Of a stretch of DNA of 19,236 nt, positions 14,850 through 19,236 are shown piece after piece. The stretch comes from Ignavibacteriaceae bacterium (GTDB taxonomy: Bacteria; Bacteroidota; Ignavibacteria; Ignavibacteriales; Ignavibacteriaceae): positions 1 through 19,236 of the forward strand of contig JANWIS010000117.1 in NCBI GenBank assembly GCA_025449775.1. The letters are read 5' to 3'. Below the pieces are notes generated by a model, which was not told the DNA's origin, did no database searches, and saw nothing but the letters and a program-made list of their open reading frames with translations. The translations under genes and the position numbers were made by a program. Numbering within the stretch: the stretch's first letter is position 1; each line of letters opens with the position of its first letter.

Positions 14850-16070
14850 TCAATGTTGAACTGAATGTTTCGTTCCGCATTTCGGACAGGATAATTCAGT
14901 ATACTTAAAATCAGGTGGAATTTTAATTTTCAATCCGCAATTACAATTGATGAATGAATAATGATTTACTCTCATCATTATATCTCCCATTTCCCTCTTA
15001 GTTTCCTTTTTCAACATAACACCTTCAGAAGAACTAACTGATTCTTTCAATCCAACCTGTGAATGATCTGAAAGTGCTGAAGCAGGAATGACGGAAGACT
15101 GGTTTCTTTTAACTTTGTTGAAAGCATTCTGGTAATCAATGAAGTTTGCACCGCCTGAAATGCTTCTTAATATTCTTACTCTTTCTGAAATTGGAGGATG
15201 TGTGCTGGTGAGATCGGAAAGCTTTTGATCCTTTAGTTTCAGCGGATTAACAATATACATCGGAGCTGTAACTTTATTTGCTCTTTTCAGCTCGATAGAA
15301 TTATCAGATATTTTTTCAAGTGCAGAAGCTAATCCTTCCGGATATCTTGTGTACCGCACTGCAGATGCATCAGCTAAATATTCTCTCTTTCTCGAGATTG
15401 CAAAGTAAAGAAGCTGTGCAAGGATTGGTGCAAGTATTGCAAACACAATTGCAATTATCATAATTACTAATTGTGCCTGTCCGCTGTTCTTTGAAGATTT
15501 AGAACTGTACCGGCTTCCACCGCTAAACCACAAACTTCTTAAAAATATTTCTGCGATAAGCACGATACTGCCGAGCATAATTCCGGCAAAGGTCATGAAT
15601 AAAACATCGCGGTTAACGATATGTGAAACTTCGTGAGCAACCACTCCCTGAAGTTCATCCCTATTCAATCTTGCAAGCAAACCTGCTGTAACTGCTACAG
15701 CACTGTTTTCAGGCTTAATTCCTGTAGCAAATGCATTCGGTGCAGCTTCATTAATAATATAAACTTTAGGCATTGCAGGAAGACTTGCTGATATTTTCAT
15801 TTCCTCAACAACATTAAATAACTGCGGATGAACATCTGGCGTTATTTCCTTTGCACCGCTGACAGCTAAAAGTATTTTGCTTCCGCTGAAATAACTAATG
15901 AGCGAAAGAATTCCCCAAATAATTAATGCAAAAAATATCCCGATAAATCCTCCACCATCAGGATAATATGCACTTCCCAAAAAAAACCCGAGCAGAGTTA
16001 AAATTAATCCGAGCGAAATAAATAATATTAAAGACTTCCGCCTGTTTGATTGTATAAGTTCCCACATCAT
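14850..16070 (-). CDS. htpX: HtpX-like M48 membrane zinc metalloprotease with C-terminal zinc ribbon
   Basis: This 406-residue protein has two N-terminal membrane segments (about 14-34 and 42-70) and zinc-protease motif HEVSH (146-150). It has further hydrophobic segments around 155-180 and 200-225, and the third ligand region REYLADASA (E230, D234). It ends the protease part with STHPPISERV (289-298). These are diagnostic of HtpX, which degrades misfolded membrane proteins at the inner membrane. It is over 100 residues longer than typical HtpX (about 290). The tail has a polar linker and a CxC...CxxC zinc ribbon (C376, C378, C395, C398). It follows LemA by 15 bp, a very common pairing. The protease call is firm; the ribbon's role is unknown. 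Confidence 0.93.
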   Translation of the reverse strand: MMWELIQSNRRKSLILFISLGLILTLLGFFLGSAYYPDGGGFIGIFFALIIWGILSLISYFSGSKILLAVSGAKEITPDVHPQLFNVVEEMKISASLPAMPKVYIINEAAPNAFATGIKPENSAVAVTAGLLARLNRDELQGVVAHEVSHIVNRDVLFMTFAGIMLGSIVLIAEIFLRSLWFSGGSRYSSKSSKNSGQAQLVIMIIAIVFAILAPILAQLLYFAISRKREYLADASAVRYTRYPEGLASALEKISDNSIELKRANKVTAPMYIVNPLKLKDQKLSDLTSTHPPISERVRILRSISGGANFIDYQNAFNKVKRNQSSVIPASALSDHSQVGLKESVSSSEGVMLKKETKREMGDIMMRVNHYSFINCNCGLKIKIPPDFKYTELSCPKCGTKHSVQH

Positions 16071-16085
16071 AATTTATAATTCAGA

Positions 16086-16646
16086 TCAAGATGAAAAATT
16101 AACTTTTGGAACAGCTCTTTCTTTCTCATCTTCCACTTCAAAAAATTCTTCTTCTTTAAAGTTGAACATCCCGGCAATAATGTTTGAAGGGAACATCTGT
16201 ATTTTGTTGTTGTAAAAAAGAACCTGATCATTATAACTCTGTCTTGCATAAGATATTTTATTTTCGGTTGAAGTCAATTCTTCCTGCAGAGAAATAAAAT
16301 TCTGATTCGCTTTCAGATCAGGATAGTTTTCAATCTGCACACGAAGCTGACCTAAAGCACCGCTTAATAAACCTTCAGCCTGAGCTTTTTCACCAACTGT
16401 TCCCGCACTCATTGCCTGGCTTCGGTACTTCGTGATGTTTTCCATTGTCTCACGTTCGTGCTTCATGTATCCTTTAACAGTTTCGATAAGATTTGGAATA
16501 AGGTCGTGTCTTCTTTTTAGCTGAACATCGATTTGAGACCACGCATTTTTAACTCGGTTCCTAAGTTGAATAAGCGAGTTGTATATCGAGATAACAAACA
16601 GCACAACTACTGCCACAACTATAAGAACAATAATTAATCCACTCAT
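16086..16646 (-). CDS. lemA: LemA family membrane protein
   Basis: This 186-residue protein has one N-terminal membrane anchor (about 3-25), followed by the family signature YNSLIQLRNRVKNAWSQIDV and LKRRHDLIPNLIETVKGYMK. A long helical domain then carries the conserved FNFKEEEFFE region (162-171). LemA proteins are anchored helical proteins of unclear function that very often neighbour HtpX-type proteases. The ribosome site GGAGG lies 6 nt before the ATG. It is preceded by the zinc-ribbon gene (41 bp) and followed by htpX (15 bp) on the same strand, so the three probably share a transcript. Confidence 0.93.
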   Translation of the reverse strand: MSGLIIVLIVVAVVVLFVISIYNSLIQLRNRVKNAWSQIDVQLKRRHDLIPNLIETVKGYMKHERETMENITKYRSQAMSAGTVGEKAQAEGLLSGALGQLRVQIENYPDLKANQNFISLQEELTSTENKISYARQSYNDQVLFYNNKIQMFPSNIIAGMFNFKEEEFFEVEDEKERAVPKVNFSS

Positions 16647-16687
16647 TTATTTCCTCCGATAAAAATTATTTTTTAAAAGTATATCGT

Positions 16688-17083
16688 TTATTTGTTTGCT
16701 GAATTTTCAAATATTTGTTTTAAAAGATTTATCACTTTACTCTCTTTATTATCTGAACCAAGCTCAATTACCGATCTAAGCTCGCCTTTATCCAACCAGA
16801 GCCCGTGATTTTTTCGGCATTTATCAATAAGAATTTTCTTTTCTTCACCAACAAAAACTTTATTCATTTTTTTGCCGCAGATCGGACATGGATAACTTTT
16901 TTCTTTCACCGAATCATCTTCGATTAATATGTTTAATAACCTTGCTCTTTCCTGTTCAGTATCCAGCAATAACTCCAGCTCACCTCTATCGAGCCAGACT
17001 CCTTCACAGCTTGCACAGTAATCGATTTCAACCTGGTCAAGCTCAAGAACTATCATCGGGTTTTTACAAACAGGGCAAAGCAT
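16688..17083 (-). CDS. Double zf-TFIIB-type zinc-ribbon protein
   Basis: This 131-residue soluble protein is built of two tandem TFIIB-type zinc ribbons. The first has C3/C6 and C23/C26, ending CEGVWLDRGEL. The second has C66/C69 and C89 with H93 in place of the expected Cys (CRKNHGLWLDKGEL). Both end in the W-L-D-x-G-E-L signature of the family. Such small proteins are common, often unassigned, and may bind nucleic acid or protein. It follows the DUF3078 gene by 12 bp and precedes lemA by 41 bp. Its ribbons echo the extra zinc ribbon fused to the HtpX of the same run, pointing to a shared recognition task; that link is an inference. Confidence 0.88.
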   Translation of the reverse strand: MLCPVCKNPMIVLELDQVEIDYCASCEGVWLDRGELELLLDTEQERARLLNILIEDDSVKEKSYPCPICGKKMNKVFVGEEKKILIDKCRKNHGLWLDKGELRSVIELGSDNKESKVINLLKQIFENSANK

Positions 17084-17095
17084 TTTAATTAAATA

Positions 17096-17947
17096 TTAAA
17101 ATAAAGTATAAGATATTCCAACCTGCAGTGCTTCTTTAAGTTGTCTCTTAATCGATTCATCTTCTTCATAGATTAAGAGTACATTAAAAGTAACGGAAAC
17201 ATAGTCATTAACTTTTGCAGCGATAATATTATCCCATCTTACATCCCAAACATTCAGGTCTTCAAAAGTTCCAAATAATCTTAAGTAAGTGTAGTAAGAC
17301 ATATTATCGTAAAAATCCCATTTGAATTCCGTAACTGATTCTATACCGGTTTCATTTTTAAATTTTTCAATTTCGTTTGGTGTATCAACATCATCTGAGT
17401 ATTGAAGTGCAAACTGATCAGCAAAAGTTTGTTTTAATCCAACACCAAGTCTGGTTGAGAAATTTGGAATTTTGTCATAAATAAATCCAACAGCTTCAGT
17501 AAGATAAAACGGATCAGCAAAACCCACTATCTGTAAAGCCGGAATGCTGTCGTAGTTAAATCCTTTCGTAACAGCAGTTCGTGCTGTCATGCCTGCATAA
17601 GGACTAACGGACCAGCCAACATTGTAAATTAAAGTGCTTTCAAAAAACAATTCATTGTCATTTGTTCTGTATTCTTCATCACCGAATTTAGTTCTGCCGT
17701 AAGCAAACTTTAAGGAGTTTTTCCACTTCCACGGATCACCGATATAATCAAGTGCAAACAGTGAAAAGAATGTAAACGATAAAGAATTTTCACCTCCCTG
17801 GGCCCAGTTTGAAAACGCAACCTGGGAAAGATTTAACCCGACAACTCCCCTTGGAGTCCAGAGTGTATCTTTTTTCACCTCTGTTTCCTGAGCTAACAAG
17901 GGAATTGAAAACAAAACCAGGAAAGTGCTTAATAAAATAATTTTCAT
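17096..17947 (-). CDS. DUF3078 outer-membrane beta-barrel protein
   Basis: This 283-residue exported protein has a signal peptide ending PLLAQ (about 1-20). Its mature N-terminus WTPRGVVGLNLSQVAFSNWAQGGENSLSF is the hallmark of DUF3078. The rest is alternating amphipathic strands and tight turns (KNSLKFAYGRTKFGDE, GWSVSPYAGMTARTAV, LGVGLKQTF), ending in a terminal Phe, so an outer-membrane barrel of about 12 strands is expected. DUF3078 is characteristic of the Bacteroidota/Chlorobi side of the tree and its function is unknown. A purine-rich GGAGAGGA site precedes the ATG. It is the first gene of a tight minus-strand run leading into zinc ribbon, LemA and HtpX, so it may report on or be affected by the same envelope quality-control system. 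Confidence 0.87.
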   Translation of the reverse strand: MKIILLSTFLVLFSIPLLAQETEVKKDTLWTPRGVVGLNLSQVAFSNWAQGGENSLSFTFFSLFALDYIGDPWKWKNSLKFAYGRTKFGDEEYRTNDNELFFESTLIYNVGWSVSPYAGMTARTAVTKGFNYDSIPALQIVGFADPFYLTEAVGFIYDKIPNFSTRLGVGLKQTFADQFALQYSDDVDTPNEIEKFKNETGIESVTEFKWDFYDNMSYYTYLRLFGTFEDLNVWDVRWDNIIAAKVNDYVSVTFNVLLIYEEDESIKRQLKEALQVGISYTLF

Positions 17948-18152
17948 TGTTCCTCTCCGTATTACTGAATAATGAATTGAATATATTTATATCAATTTTT
18001 ATTAATAATTAGTTCTAATAAACAGAGGGAAAAATAATTAACATTTACATTACTTACACGCTTGGCTTTTGGTTATTAAACAATATTTTTATAACCGCTC
18101 CGCAAATGAATTAGTAATTAATTTTTACTATAAAATTGAAAGTTGAAGTAGA

Positions 18153-18953
18153 ATGTTGAAATGGGTATTCAATCACAAGGAGAGTGATTTAACTTTAGTT
18201 GAAAATGAAATTCACATCTGGAATATTGATCTTGATTCGATCAGCAACCAAAAATATTTATTAGAAAAAATATTATCTGAGGATGAAATTGTAAGAGCAA
18301 ATAAATTTCAGTTTGACATAGATAAAGAAAGATTTATTTGCAGCAGAGGTTTGCTAAGACTCTCAATTAATTTCTATTCAAAAATTCCGGTTAGGGATAT
18401 TTCGTTTACATTGAACGAATTCGGTAAACCTCGATTAGCAGATGAACAAAACAACTATTGGCTGAATTTTAATATCTCTCACAGTAAAAATATGTTTTGC
18501 CTGGCTTTCAGCAGGGACAAGACAATCGGAGTTGACATAGAAATAATAAAACCCATCACAGATTATTTTCAGATAGCTTCAAAATTCTTTTCGGACTCTG
18601 AAGTTGAACAATTAAAATCATTCACTGAAAATGAAAGACTGGAAGGTTTTTATTCATGCTGGACCAGCAAGGAAGCAGTGATAAAATTATTAGGTCAAGG
18701 ACTTTCTTTTCCCTTAAAAGAATTTGATGTCCGGATCAAAAAATTAGAGGTTGGTGAAACTTATCAGTACACCATTCAGATAAAAAATTATAATAAAACT
18801 ATTTTAATTGAATTGTTCAAACCACGAGAAGATCTGTACGGTGCTTGTGCTGTAAATTCAGATTCAATTCAAGCTTTATATTGTATGTTTGAAGAAGATA
18901 TTTACTCCATTAAAAAATTTATTTCTGATAATTTATCAGACGAACAAAATTAA
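18153..18953 (+). CDS. 4'-phosphopantetheinyl transferase, Sfp type
   Basis: This 266-residue cytosolic enzyme carries the three family motifs: EFGKPRL (89-95), FNISHS (106-111), and GVDIE (126-130) paired with FYSCWTSKEAVIKLLGQG (166-183). D128, E130 and E174 should hold Mg and CoA. It transfers phosphopantetheine from CoA to Ser of acyl-, aryl- or peptidyl-carrier proteins. The length suits the Sfp class (about 230) plus a short acidic C-terminal tail. No NRPS, PKS or carrier-protein gene lies in the window, so it may act on the fatty-acid ACP or on genes elsewhere. It converges with the HDAC-like gene; the stop codons are only 2 bp apart. Confidence 0.92.
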   Translation: MLKWVFNHKESDLTLVENEIHIWNIDLDSISNQKYLLEKILSEDEIVRANKFQFDIDKERFICSRGLLRLSINFYSKIPVRDISFTLNEFGKPRLADEQNNYWLNFNISHSKNMFCLAFSRDKTIGVDIEIIKPITDYFQIASKFFSDSEVEQLKSFTENERLEGFYSCWTSKEAVIKLLGQGLSFPLKEFDVRIKKLEVGETYQYTIQIKNYNKTILIELFKPREDLYGACAVNSDSIQALYCMFEEDIYSIKKFISDNLSDEQN

Positions 18954-18955
18954 AA

Positions 18956-19236
18956 TCAGAGTTTATGAATTTTAATTATTTCGCTGATCAAGTCTTTTAT
19001 ATCAGGTTCTTGCAAAGGCGAAGGACCTAATGGATCACTGTAATCGTCTTCATCCATCAATCCTTTAATTGAATTAAGAACGCCGTATTTTAATACATCA
19101 AGATTATATCCACCCTCAAGAAAAAAAATAATTCTCTCTGAACAAAAAGTATTGGCAAAGTTTATTAACTGATTCGAAATCCAATTGTATCCAGTCAAAC
19201 TCAAACCCATATTTGCAAGCGGATCATCCCAATGAG
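18956..19236 (-). CDS. C-terminal end of a class II histone-deacetylase-like (acetoin utilization type) hydrolase, 5' truncated
   Basis: Read on the minus strand the frame stays open to the window edge. The last 93 residues include HWDDPLANMGLSLTGY and FFLEGGYNLDVL. Both are diagnostic of the histone deacetylase/acetylpolyamine amidohydrolase family: the DPL motif supplies a catalytic-zinc Asp and EGGYN the active-site loop. The internal ATG at 19210 is not the real start. The bacterial family deacetylates small acetyl-amines or acetyl-lysine in the cytoplasm. The first two thirds, including the HHG catalytic region, lie outside the window. Confidence 0.9.
   Translation of the reverse strand, partial: HWDDPLANMGLSLTGYNWISNQLINFANTFCSERIIFFLEGGYNLDVLKYGVLNSIKGLMDEDDYSDPLGPSPLQEPDIKDLISEIIKIHKL

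Noticed and set aside
18069..18095. Possible sigma-70 promoter TTGGTT...TATAAC before the Sfp-type gene
   Set aside because: The spacer is only 15 bp and the -35 box matches poorly; it is likely chance in AT-rich DNA.

Overview
The window is AT-rich, gene-dense chromosomal DNA from a Gram-negative bacterium of the Bacteroidota/Chlorobi/Ignavibacteriota assemblage. That placement is an inference from several things: SpII lipoproteins, outer-membrane barrels ending in aromatic residues, a DUF3078 barrel, a DUF6580 protein, a TonB-dependent receptor, and a mix of strong Shine-Dalgarno sites with genes that have none. I saw no mobile element, CRISPR array, rRNA or tRNA gene. The content looks like ordinary core and accessory chromosome.

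Left part (1-5794). The 3' end of a barrel/porin gene is followed by an imelysin-type lipoprotein and a di-heme DUF1111 lipoprotein, a combination typical of iron-linked envelope clusters. Next is a complete cobalamin riboswitch with a readable expression platform, then a BtuB-like TonB-dependent receptor and a small DUF6580 membrane protein. A strong intrinsic terminator closes this apparent B12-uptake unit.

Middle-left (5804-9154). A LHPP/NagD-like HAD phosphatase converges on, and overlaps by 20 bp, a D-Ala-D-Ala-ligase-like ATP-grasp gene. Divergent from the ATP-grasp gene is a tight pair encoding a C39-like cysteine peptidase and an isochorismatase-family hydrolase. ATP-grasp ligase, papain-fold peptidase and amidase-type hydrolase side by side suggest small-peptide or amide chemistry of unknown substrate.

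Middle (9155-12257). A textbook sigma-54 promoter (-24/-12) precedes a TTG-started TPR-repeat protein. A hairpin terminator separates it from an oppositely oriented pair encoding an acidic lipoprotein and a YIP1-family membrane protein.

Right part (12258-19236). A group II PLP decarboxylase diverges from a Sco1/PCuAC copper-chaperone pair (cytochrome oxidase CuA assembly). A minus-strand run follows: DUF3078 barrel, zinc-ribbon protein, LemA and an HtpX-like M48 protease carrying an extra C-terminal zinc ribbon. The window ends with an Sfp-type phosphopantetheinyl transferase abutting the 3' end of a class II histone-deacetylase-like gene.

The most notable items are the fully resolvable B12 switch and its DUF6580 partner, the sigma-54-driven TPR gene, the ATP-grasp/C39/isochorismatase neighbourhood, and the zinc-ribbon-enriched LemA/HtpX cluster. 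I did not find an obviously new defence or mobile system.
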